A stretch of 15,461 nucleotides of DNA, taken from Pseudooctadecabacter sp. Lineage in GTDB: Bacteria; Pseudomonadota; Alphaproteobacteria; Rhodobacterales; Rhodobacteraceae. The stretch spans positions 1 through 15,461 of the forward strand of contig JAHDFG010000024.1 of the NCBI GenBank assembly GCA_020628265.1, given 5' to 3'. The notes below the pieces were generated by a model. It did no database searches. It was not told the DNA's origin and worked only from the letters and a program-made list of their open reading frames with translations. Positions 1 to 6,384 of this stretch are shown here, in pieces (position 1 is the stretch's first letter; each line of letters opens with the position of its first letter). The position numbers and the translations under genes are program-made.

Positions 1-336
1 GATTTCAAGAAGACCGATTTCATCGGACGTGCCGCCCTAGCGCGCAACGCCGCCGACCCGCGTCGCAAGCTGGTTGGACTGAAGTTCCACCGCAAAGAAG
101 CGCCGACCCATGGAGATCCTGTTTTTGCGGGCCGCGAACAGGTCGGCGTTGTGACCAGCGCAACCTATTCTCCCCAGTTGGGACATGCGATTGCGATGGC
201 GCGGGTCACGATTGAAGACAGCGACGTCGGCAATACGCTTGAGGTCGGGCGTCTGGACGGCCACATGAAACGGCTGCCTTGCACCGTTTGCGATATTCCT
301 TTCCTTGACCCCAAGCGGGAAAAGCCGAGGGCCTGA
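1..336 (+). CDS. GcvT-family aminomethyltransferase-like protein, C-terminal part
   Basis: This reading frame is open from the first base and ends at a TGA, giving the last 111 residues of a protein whose start lies outside the window. The segment resembles the C-terminal barrel domain of the GcvT/YgfZ/DmdA superfamily. It opens with an FIGRAAL stretch (the 'F.G..AL' region of GcvT proteins), followed by KLVGLKF, a G-D-P-V-F turn, a GVVTSATYSPQLGHAIAMARV strand region, and a basic tail. Family members move one-carbon units to tetrahydrofolate from glycine, dimethylglycine, sarcosine or DMSP. The substrate-binding N-terminal half is missing here, so the substrate cannot be named. It could be a free-standing GcvT homologue or the end of a fused dehydrogenase-GcvT protein. 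A LysR gene follows on the same strand after 81 bp. The superfamily call is fairly sure; the exact function is unknown. Confidence 0.75.
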   Translation, partial: DFKKTDFIGRAALARNAADPRRKLVGLKFHRKEAPTHGDPVFAGREQVGVVTSATYSPQLGHAIAMARVTIEDSDVGNTLEVGRLDGHMKRLPCTVCDIPFLDPKREKPRA

Positions 337-417
337 CGCGCAATTCTGTGTGGTTCTCTTTACGTAACCGATCCGTGCTGCCATCTTTTGACAGATTTTC
401 TAACGCACGGGGGCGGT

Positions 418-1311
418 ATGACCATCCGACAGCTTCGCACGCTTGTTGCTGTGGCAGATGCTAAAACGTTCAGCGCCGCCGCAGAAGTGGTCCATGTGAC
501 CCACGCCGCCGTCAGCCAGCAGATGCAAAGCCTTGAGGCTGAGCTGGGCGTGGTCCTGTTCGACCGCACCCCGCGCACACCCGAACTGACCCCCGCCGCC
601 CGTGAGATCGTTGCCAAGGCCCGCAAATTGATCGCCGAATATGACGGGCTGGCGGCTTCGGTGCATGGGGACGGGGCGTTGCAGGGGGTCCTGAACCTAG
701 GTGTGATGCGTACGACGCTGACTGGTCTGACTCCAAGGGCCGTCGCGATCCTCAAGGCGAAATTTCCCGACCTTGGCTTGCACTTGCGAACCGGACTGAC
801 GAGGGCTCATCTGTCAGATATCGAACGCGGGCAACTGGATGCGGCGCTGGTCTCGAAGCCCCATCAGCTGCCGCTGGGATTGGTATTTCGGACCGTCGCT
901 GAAGAACAGATGCACTTGATTGCTGGTCCCGAAGACGCAGGCCGCACGGCCGAAGACCTGCTGCGCAATCGGCCCTTTATCCGGTTTGATCGTGGCGCCG
1001 TGGTGGGTGCGTTGATCGACAACTGGATCGTCTCCAAAGGGATCAAGGTGACCGAAGCGATGGAACTCGACAGCCCAGAGGCGATCGCAAGCATGGTCCA
1101 CGCAGGCCTAGGCGTTTCAATCGTGCCGGATCTGGTGGTCAAGGCCGCGCAGCAGCCATCGGTTTTCTCGGTGTCGTTGGGGCAGGGGGCACCGACGCGC
1201 ACATTGGGTCTGGTGCACCGCGACGGACATCCGAAGAGGCGGGCGCTGAATGAGCTACATGAGGCGTTTCTGACAGCCCTTGATCCCGTCCGGAAGCCCA
1301 GCCGCACCTGA
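418..1311 (+). CDS. LysR-family transcriptional regulator
   Basis: A 297-residue protein of normal LysR length. Residues about 3-62 form the winged helix-turn-helix, with the family pattern IRQLRTLVAVADAKTFSAAA, then a recognition helix around THAAVSQQMQSLEAELG and the VVLFDRTPR wing. The rest is a periplasmic-binding-like effector domain with LNLGVMRT early and a GLGVSIVPDLVV segment near the end. The frame extends upstream to a TTG at 388, but I chose the ATG at 418. It places the HTH at the very N-terminus as usual, and a purine-rich GGGGGCGG lies just upstream. It probably binds a small carboxylate or similar metabolite. The gene converges on the dehydrogenase-hydratase operon and follows a GcvT-like gene. 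LysR regulators usually control a divergent neighbour and none is present here, so its target is unclear. Confidence 0.92.
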   Translation: MTIRQLRTLVAVADAKTFSAAAEVVHVTHAAVSQQMQSLEAELGVVLFDRTPRTPELTPAAREIVAKARKLIAEYDGLAASVHGDGALQGVLNLGVMRTTLTGLTPRAVAILKAKFPDLGLHLRTGLTRAHLSDIERGQLDAALVSKPHQLPLGLVFRTVAEEQMHLIAGPEDAGRTAEDLLRNRPFIRFDRGAVVGALIDNWIVSKGIKVTEAMELDSPEAIASMVHAGLGVSIVPDLVVKAAQQPSVFSVSLGQGAPTRTLGLVHRDGHPKRRALNELHEAFLTALDPVRKPSRT

Positions 1312-1398
1312 TGTCAGGGTTCAGTGTTCTATCGTGGTCGCCGCGGGTGGCTCGATCAATCACTTGACCGGCATAGGGGGTGGGCTTGGCCGGGTGTT

Positions 1399-2061
1399 CT
1401 AGATGACCTCGTCCGACCGGTCATCGCTTTCACCGTAGCGTTTCAGAACTGCCGGTTTTGTACCTTCGTAGACACGGTCGATGTTTGCCGCGATTTTGGC
1501 GTTCTCCCGTTCAAACAGGCAGTTGCCCTCCAGATCGGAGGCCACGATAAACGGCCCCATCCTGTTACAGCGGATCACCCACATGGCCTGAGCGAGGCCA
1601 AGCTCTTCATTCCAATGAACGGCCTCGACCTTTTCCACACCGCGCCCCAACAATGCACCGGTGCCATAGCCAACGGTCGACAGGTAAATGGCGCCGTTGG
1701 GCACGAAGTAGTCTTTGTAGTCCTTCGACGTCATCCCGCCCTTGCCGACGATCAGTTTCGCTCCCGTCTTGGCCATCCACTCTGGCAACCACTTGGCAAA
1801 CCGGAAGGAGGCGGTGGCGGTGACGGCCCCCATGTCAAAACTGCCGTCTTCGCGGATGGCAGCGGCAGGGGAGCAATGGAAATTCGCTGCCGATTGGCTG
1901 GGCAATTCCATAGGGATGTTGGCCTTATCTTCCAGCGCGCGCATATAGACGCCCTCGCGCGCGGTATACATCAGCCCGTCAAGGTAGACGACATCGCCGA
2001 GCCGCAGCTGTGCCAGATCCTCTGGGGCAGGTGTCGTGGACAGAGTGATTTCGCGGGGCAT
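1399..2061 (-). CDS. Class I fumarase/L-tartrate dehydratase-type hydratase, beta subunit (variant active site)
   Basis: This 220-residue protein matches the C-terminal (beta) domain of iron-sulfur class I fumarases, which is a separate subunit in two-chain fumarases and L-tartrate dehydratase. Visible family marks are the GDVVYLDG opening, an Arg at 35, TATASFRF at 81-88, and LIVGKGG with Lys107. Thr83, Arg87 and Lys107 have the same spacing as the catalytic Thr, substrate Arg and Lys of class I fumarases. However, the usual GPTT(S/A)xRMD motif reads TATASFRFA, and the usual RDxAH motif reads REGVY. The fold and general hydration chemistry therefore look intact while the substrate pocket differs. 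The ATG shares one base with the alpha-subunit stop (TAATG), so the two are translationally coupled. It is the last gene of the operon. Alternative products are fumarate, mesaconate or tartrate (de)hydratases. Confidence 0.88.
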   Translation of the reverse strand: MPREITLSTTPAPEDLAQLRLGDVVYLDGLMYTAREGVYMRALEDKANIPMELPSQSAANFHCSPAAAIREDGSFDMGAVTATASFRFAKWLPEWMAKTGAKLIVGKGGMTSKDYKDYFVPNGAIYLSTVGYGTGALLGRGVEKVEAVHWNEELGLAQAMWVIRCNRMGPFIVASDLEGNCLFERENAKIAANIDRVYEGTKPAVLKRYGESDDRSDEVI

Positions 2062-3017
2062 TATTCAGCGGCCTCCTGTGCTGCGGGCCAATCCACTGTC
2101 TCGCGCCGTTGGTAGGGCGTAAACCAGTCGGGGTCTGTGCGGTGTTCAACTCGTCCGTCCGCGTGGATGCGGGCCACGGCCCGACGCGACGACAGACAGA
2201 ACGCATGCACGGACATAGGCATCCCGCCGGTGTGGCAATAGCCCACCTCGATATTGCAATCGATCACCATGTTCTTGCCCACGAACCCCATGGCACCCAT
2301 GCCTATGGAATTGCCCAGTTCCTTAAACTCGTCTTCCATCTCGGCAAGGCGCGGATCGGAATTTCTGGATCCGACAATGCGCAAGGTGGAGGCCCGTTTG
2401 CCCAAAGTCATGCAGATGTCCTTGCTGCCGCCCAAGCCGATGCCGATAATGGCGGGCTGGCAGGCGAGCCCGCGTTTCCCGAACGCCATAAGACTGTCGA
2501 GGTAGAACCGCTTGATCCCCTGAATGCCGTCGCTAGGGAACAGCATCCGGTAGTCACTGCCGAACAGCCCACCCTTATGCACCGTGATCAGGTCAATCCA
2601 CGCGCCCTCCGGCTCGAAGCCATACTCAATCTCGGGCGCGCCGATGCCGACATTGTTGTCATGGTCTGTGCGCCAAAGCGGATGCACGCGGTTGGGGCGT
2701 AGGGGCACGCCATTGGTGGCGTTTGCGGTGGCGCGGCGAAGGGCGGCCTCTAGCGCGACCATCCCGCCCTCGATGCGCGCGTCGTTCCCCAGTTTCACGA
2801 ACCAGCGCGGCACGCCCGTATCCCCGCACATGGCACGGCGGTCCTCTTTGGCGGCTTCGTAATTGTCGAGCATGGCCTGCAGCACGAAGGACGACAAATC
2901 CCCGTCCTCGGTCGCGGCCGCCGCCTTCAATCCGTCCAGATAATCCTGCGGGATCTCAATGGCCGCGTTGGCCATCAGGTCCTCTGCCACGCTTTGGATG
3001 GTCTCAATGGAAATCAC
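2061..3017 (-). CDS. Class I fumarase/L-tartrate dehydratase-type hydratase, alpha subunit (Fe-S)
   Basis: A 318-residue alpha subunit carrying the [4Fe-4S] site. Candidate cluster cysteines are Cys64 in MCGDTGVP, Cys186 in GLACQPAIIGIGLGG, and one of Cys254/261/274 in the C-terminal VIDCNIEVGYCHTGG region. The IGIGLGG loop and SIGMGAMGFVGKN are family signatures. The strongly conserved CQDTG motif reads CGDTG here, so the Gln that contacts substrate in characterised class I fumarases is replaced by Gly. The start is GTG at 3017, supported by a GAAGGAAG ribosome-binding site six bases upstream. The gene follows the flavoprotein by about 96 bp, a gap that holds a strong hairpin. It pairs with the beta subunit to make an alpha/beta hydro-lyase that adds water to a C4-like enoate. 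The natural substrate is unproven. Confidence 0.88.
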   Translation of the reverse strand: MISIETIQSVAEDLMANAAIEIPQDYLDGLKAAAATEDGDLSSFVLQAMLDNYEAAKEDRRAMCGDTGVPRWFVKLGNDARIEGGMVALEAALRRATANATNGVPLRPNRVHPLWRTDHDNNVGIGAPEIEYGFEPEGAWIDLITVHKGGLFGSDYRMLFPSDGIQGIKRFYLDSLMAFGKRGLACQPAIIGIGLGGSKDICMTLGKRASTLRIVGSRNSDPRLAEMEDEFKELGNSIGMGAMGFVGKNMVIDCNIEVGYCHTGGMPMSVHAFCLSSRRAVARIHADGRVEHRTDPDWFTPYQRRETVDWPAAQEAAE

Positions 3018-3113
3018 GTTGGTCTTCCTTCTTCTGACCCGAAAACTCCGGGGGGAGGCGAAGCCGGGGGGCAGCGCCCCCCACCACAGCGGCGACGCAG
3101 TCGGCGCAACACC
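3018..3113. repeat. GC-rich palindromic intergenic element with hairpin
   Basis: Between the flavoprotein stop and the hydratase start, bases 3066-3072 (GGGGGGC) pair perfectly with 3076-3082 (GCCCCCC) around a 3-nt AGC loop. A small GGCGAAGCC palindrome and a second G-run (3050-3055) lie next to it, so alternative pairings are possible. On the transcribed minus strand the hairpin is followed by a short GGAGTTTTCGG tract. I recall this kind of G/C-run block followed by an AAGAAG-type tail as a common dispersed intergenic element in Rhodobacteraceae genomes. No second copy lies in this window to prove repetition. It may stabilise the upstream mRNA or cause partial termination between the dehydrogenase and hydratase genes. 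Confidence 0.6.
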
Positions 3114-4865
3114 TCATGGCTGGGCCACCAATGTTTCTGGTTCACCGTCCGGCAGGATCGTCTCGCCCGGGCGGACGATGGTAAAGGCAACAGGCTCTCG
3201 CGTGACGCGCAGGTCATCACCGGACTTGCGGGCAACGGTGTAGTCACTGTTCTCCAGCCCCCCGTCGTCGGGGAAATCCTCACGGTAGTGTGCTCCGCGG
3301 GAATTTTCCCGCGCAAGTCCTGCCTTGGCGATGACCTCGGACACCTCGCACAAGCTGGCCATGTTGAGCCAGTCGTGCCACGTCAAATTGAACGCCAGAT
3401 TGGTGTCATCAACCCCGACTTTCATAAGTGCGTCCGACACTTTCTGGATGCGGACCAAGCCCTGTTCCATCCCCGTTTTGGTTCGCATCACGCCGACATT
3501 GTCCCACATCACCTCTTGCAGGGACTGGCGCAGCGGCTGGATCAGATCCGGTTTTTGCATCAGGGGATAGACGGCGCGGGCGATCTCTGCCTGTAGAATA
3601 GTCATGTCCGGATCGCGCAGTGTCATCCCCGCGACATCGCGGCCCATGGTGTCCCCCGCGATGCCGCCAAAGACGGTCGAGTTTGCCACGCCGTTGCCGC
3701 CCAGCCGGTTGGACCCATGTGCACCGCCCGCGTCCTCGCCCGCCACGTAAAGACCCTCCATTTCAGTGCGGGTGTCCACATCCACCACGACACCGCCCAT
3801 GAAGTAATGCGCGGTCGGCACAACCTCGACCTGACCTGCCGCCAGATCGAACCCGCTGTCCGCGCAGCGTTTGACCATGCCTTTGAATTTCTGGCGCACG
3901 TTCTCCGGCCCCAGATGGGACATGGAAATGAACACGCCCTCTTGCTCAGGATCATTGGCTTTGCGCATTTCGGCGTAGATGCCGCGGCTGACCACATCAC
4001 GGGTCGCGCGTTCGCCCTTCTGGTCATAGTCGAACATGAACCGCTGGCCCGCGTGGTTCAAAAGTTGCCCGCCCGCGCCACGCAGGCCTTCCTCCAGCAC
4101 GGTGCCGGTCATCCGCGTGTGACTGCCCGCCAGAAGCCCCGTTGGGTGGAATTGCACCATCTCCATATCGCGCAAGGGCAGGCCCGCGCGCAACGCCATG
4201 GCCAACCCGTCCATGGTCTTGTCGCCCGATGGCGTGTGGTATTTGTACATGGTCGGGCCGCCGCCCGTGGCCATCAGTACCGCCTTGGCGCGCACGAACC
4301 GAAAGCGCCCCGTGCGCATGTCGATCATCAACACACCGGCCAGCGATGCCCCGTCCGCCGTGGGGATCAGGCCAATCGCACGGTGTTCCTGTAGTTTCTC
4401 AACCCCGCTGGCGAGCACCTTCTCCATCAGCCGGTTGATGATCTCGATCCCCGTCAGGTCACCCTTATGGACGGTGCGGTCAGCGGTTTGCCCTGCGAAG
4501 GCTTTTTGGTGGAGGGTGCCGTCGGGGTTGCGGTCAAAGAAGCATCCGACCTCGTTTTCCAACTCACGGATCCGCACCACGGCCTGCTCGCACAGCCGCC
4601 ACGCCATGTCCTGATTGGGCAGCCATTTCCCGCCCTCAATCGTGTCCATGAAATGCCGCTCAACCGTGTCGCCGCCGCCCAAGGCCACGTTGTAGCCGCC
4701 TTGCACCATGCGGGTGCAGCCGGATTTCCCGATCAGACCTTTGACAGCGATGGTGATTTTGGTGCCCTCGGGCGCGGTCTGCTGGGCATGCAGCGCCGCG
4801 AACAGACCCGCGCCGCCGGAGCCGAGGATCAGGATGTCGGTGTCATGGTGCTCAAGCGCGGTCAT
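3114..4865 (-). CDS. Succinate dehydrogenase/fumarate reductase-family flavoprotein subunit
   Basis: A 583-residue FAD subunit of normal length. The N-terminal Rossmann motif is ILILGSGGAG (residues 11-20). Active-site elements of the family are present: His240 in MVQFHPTG, Arg in RDVVSR (289-294), His353 in TAHYFMGG and Arg387 in HGSNRLGGN, plus the ENSRGAHYRED C-terminal helical domain. Two key positions differ. In CTRMVQGGYN, Cys50 occupies the place of the FAD-linking His, so FAD is probably not His-bound. The usual LxTEGxRGEGG loop reads LEEGLRGAGG, replacing a substrate-binding Thr by Glu258. The frame runs upstream to 5225, but that extension overlaps a membrane gene. I chose the ATG at 4865, which overlaps the anchor's stop as ATGA and starts right at the Rossmann fold. 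It should act on the cytoplasmic face with the neighbouring Fe-S and membrane subunits. Confidence 0.95.
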   Translation of the reverse strand: MTALEHHDTDILILGSGGAGLFAALHAQQTAPEGTKITIAVKGLIGKSGCTRMVQGGYNVALGGGDTVERHFMDTIEGGKWLPNQDMAWRLCEQAVVRIRELENEVGCFFDRNPDGTLHQKAFAGQTADRTVHKGDLTGIEIINRLMEKVLASGVEKLQEHRAIGLIPTADGASLAGVLMIDMRTGRFRFVRAKAVLMATGGGPTMYKYHTPSGDKTMDGLAMALRAGLPLRDMEMVQFHPTGLLAGSHTRMTGTVLEEGLRGAGGQLLNHAGQRFMFDYDQKGERATRDVVSRGIYAEMRKANDPEQEGVFISMSHLGPENVRQKFKGMVKRCADSGFDLAAGQVEVVPTAHYFMGGVVVDVDTRTEMEGLYVAGEDAGGAHGSNRLGGNGVANSTVFGGIAGDTMGRDVAGMTLRDPDMTILQAEIARAVYPLMQKPDLIQPLRQSLQEVMWDNVGVMRTKTGMEQGLVRIQKVSDALMKVGVDDTNLAFNLTWHDWLNMASLCEVSEVIAKAGLARENSRGAHYREDFPDDGGLENSDYTVARKSGDDLRVTREPVAFTIVRPGETILPDGEPETLVAQP

Positions 4866-5212
4866 AGCGCCCTCATCAGGAAAAGGCAGGCCAGCAGGAA
4901 GGACACCGCCGCTGCGGCTGCTGCCAGTGTCTTGTGCGGGGCCCGCCATGGCAGGAACTCCGGCGCCATCAGGCGCAGCCCGCCGAACATGTGAATAGCC
5001 AACAGAAAGACCAGCCCGAACTCGGCGGTCTTGACGATCCCGCGTTCGGTGAACCCAAGCAACCCGTCCAGCCGCGCAGGGTCCGTCATGGCGAGAGACA
5101 GGATCCAAAAGTGCAGCGGCAGAAACAGCGCAAGTGCAAGGCCCGACAAACGGTGGACGATGAACGCGACCCAGAGCGGATGGGCGCGGTTGATGGCGTC
5201 CCGCGCCGTCAT
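4862..5212 (-). CDS. Succinate dehydrogenase/fumarate reductase cytochrome b-type membrane anchor, second subunit
   Basis: A 116-residue protein with three predicted transmembrane stretches at roughly residues 22-41, 62-79 and 95-114. It carries SdhC-like marks: His20-Arg21 in VHRLSGLALALFLPLHFW, a membrane histidine at 34, and His74 in AIHMFGGLRL, the H....GLR motif typical of haem b ligands. The start at 5212 overlaps the stop of the preceding anchor gene by ATGA. The frame extends further upstream but that part is only out-of-frame reading of the first anchor. Its own stop overlaps the flavoprotein start in the same ATGA way. The likely role is to anchor the catalytic subunits and pass electrons to quinone. 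It aligns with the first anchor at matching motif spacings, so the two look like paralogues. Confidence 0.85.
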   Translation of the reverse strand: MTARDAINRAHPLWVAFIVHRLSGLALALFLPLHFWILSLAMTDPARLDGLLGFTERGIVKTAEFGLVFLLAIHMFGGLRLMAPEFLPWRAPHKTLAAAAAAVSFLLACLFLMRAL

Positions 5213-5550
5213 GGGGCTGCCCCATAGGTGACCGCCCAGACCGCCCGCAGGCCCAACCCTAGCAGAAAAGCGCCAGTGACCCACATGAGCGCTTCCAGAC
5301 CATAGCCCCGAAACCCGCCCCATTCGGCGGCAATGGCGCGCAGGCCGATGGCTCCGTGAATGGCGATGGACAGCGTGAAGGTCGCGTAGATGGCGAACCA
5401 AAGGGCGGAGCCTTGGGTCCGGCCCAGAATTTCCTCGGCGCTCAGCCCGCCTTGAATGGCGTAGATCATCACACCGAGATGCAGAAGCACCAGCGGCGCC
5501 ATGACCAACGCGGTGATCCGTTGCAGCATATAAAGACGCAAAGTAAGCAT
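5209..5550 (-). CDS. Succinate dehydrogenase/fumarate reductase cytochrome b-type membrane anchor, first subunit
   Basis: A 113-residue hydrophobic protein with three likely transmembrane helices at about residues 12-32, 50-71 and 86-108. It has exactly two histidines, His24 (PLVLLHLG) and His65 (SIAIHGAIGLR), both in membrane segments and placed like the haem b ligands of SdhC-type anchors. The QRITAL segment at 10-15 corresponds to the HRLSGL segment of the other anchor. The ATG at 5550 shares one base with the Fe-S subunit's stop (TGATG), which fixes the start; upstream in-frame codons lie inside that gene. Its own stop overlaps the next anchor by ATGA. The subunit should bind haem and quinone. 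With both anchors contributing two membrane histidines, a two-haem membrane domain is plausible but not proven. Confidence 0.85.
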   Translation of the reverse strand: MLTLRLYMLQRITALVMAPLVLLHLGVMIYAIQGGLSAEEILGRTQGSALWFAIYATFTLSIAIHGAIGLRAIAAEWGGFRGYGLEALMWVTGAFLLGLGLRAVWAVTYGAAP

Positions 5551-6263
5551 CAGCGCCGCCTCTTGAAAAAGGACTTTGCGGTTTCTCGTTTCAGGCCCGC
5601 AATGGCGGACATCGGGTCCAATTCGTTCGGGCAAAGGGCTGTGCAGGACCCCATCGAGTGGCAGTTATGGCAGCCACCTGTGCCCGACACAGCCTCAAGG
5701 ATCGCATCGTGGCCAGCGTCCTTGGCGTCGTTCAACAAGGTCCAGCCCCGTTGCAAGGCGGCGGGCCCAAGGTAGCTGTCGTTTGCTGTGACCGTGTCAC
5801 AGGCGGCATAGCAGACGGCGCAGTTAATGCACTCGATGCCTGCGCTGGCCTCGACGCGGGCAGGGTCGCTTGCGTCGATGGGCGCAATGTCATCATGCCG
5901 TGTGCGGCTTTCGTGGTGCACCCCTTCGGCGGCGATCCATTTGTCAAAGAACGGGTCCATATCGACCGTCAAATCCTTGACCACAGGCAGGTTGCGCAGC
6001 GGGCCGATTTCAACGGCCCCGTCCTGCAACACCTTTGAGATATGGGTCCGGCAGGTCCAGCGGGGCACCCCGTTGACCGTCATCGCACAAGACCCACACA
6101 TACCCACGCGGCAGGCAAACCGGTAGCTGAGCGTCGGGTCCGCGTATTGTTGTATCCACGACACCACATCCAGAACGGTCTGGTTGTCATGGGCGGGCAC
6201 TTCGAACTCCGTCGCAGCATCCGATGAACGGACAATCGTGACCTGATGGGTTTTCACGGGCAT
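5550..6263 (-). CDS. Succinate dehydrogenase/fumarate reductase-family iron-sulfur subunit
   Basis: A 237-residue subunit with the three expected cluster motifs. The [2Fe-2S] ligands are Cys51, 56, 59 and 71 (CRVGMCGSC...C). The ferredoxin-like pair is Cys145/148/151/155 (CINCAVCYAAC) and Cys201/207/211 (CHSMGSCTALCP), whose spacing matches the [4Fe-4S] and [3Fe-4S] sites of SdhB. The first group ends in Cys-Asp rather than the usual Cys-Pro, and an extra Cys198 gives CHNC before the second group. CINC resembles FrdB more than SdhB, but the direction of the reaction cannot be read from this. It is the first gene of the operon and relays electrons from FAD to the membrane anchors. The start ATG at 6263 has no good Shine-Dalgarno sequence, so translation may be leader-poor or weak. 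Confidence 0.93.
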   Translation of the reverse strand: MPVKTHQVTIVRSSDAATEFEVPAHDNQTVLDVVSWIQQYADPTLSYRFACRVGMCGSCAMTVNGVPRWTCRTHISKVLQDGAVEIGPLRNLPVVKDLTVDMDPFFDKWIAAEGVHHESRTRHDDIAPIDASDPARVEASAGIECINCAVCYAACDTVTANDSYLGPAALQRGWTLLNDAKDAGHDAILEAVSGTGGCHNCHSMGSCTALCPNELDPMSAIAGLKRETAKSFFKRRR

Positions 6264-6384
6264 AGTTTTGGCAGACGGTGTTTGGGTCAGATGCCTGTAT
6301 AGTAGTCGATAGCCATGCTTTATAAACGCGAATTATTCTTGCAATTATTGTTAGGACTGCTTTCAGAAGAACAGAGGTGCGATC
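6264..6384. promoter_or_regulatory. Divergent intergenic region between the dehydrogenase operon and the nitroreductase
   Basis: This 121-bp AT-rich gap must hold promoters for the minus-strand dehydrogenase-hydratase operon and the plus-strand nitroreductase gene. It contains a 10-bp direct repeat with one mismatch, AATTATTCTT at 6331-6340 and AATTATTGTT at 6343-6352, spaced 12 bp apart. I could not define a convincing -35/-10 pair in either direction. A TATACA-like hexamer on the minus strand near 6295-6300 is only a weak -10 candidate. AGAGG at 6373-6377 is the ribosome-binding site for the nitroreductase. Confidence 0.4.

Noticed and set aside
1312..1398. Bidirectional terminator between the LysR gene and the hydratase operon
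   Set aside because: The convergent gap should contain one, but I found only 3-4 bp stems and no T-run.
1324..2115. Plus-strand 263-codon frame opposite the hydratase beta subunit
   Set aside because: It is antisense to a clearly recognised gene and contains no family motif.
4866..5225. 120-codon N-terminal extension of the flavoprotein frame
   Set aside because: It overlaps the second membrane anchor almost entirely and carries no targeting signal. The Rossmann motif begins just after the ATG at 4865, which forms the ATGA overlap.
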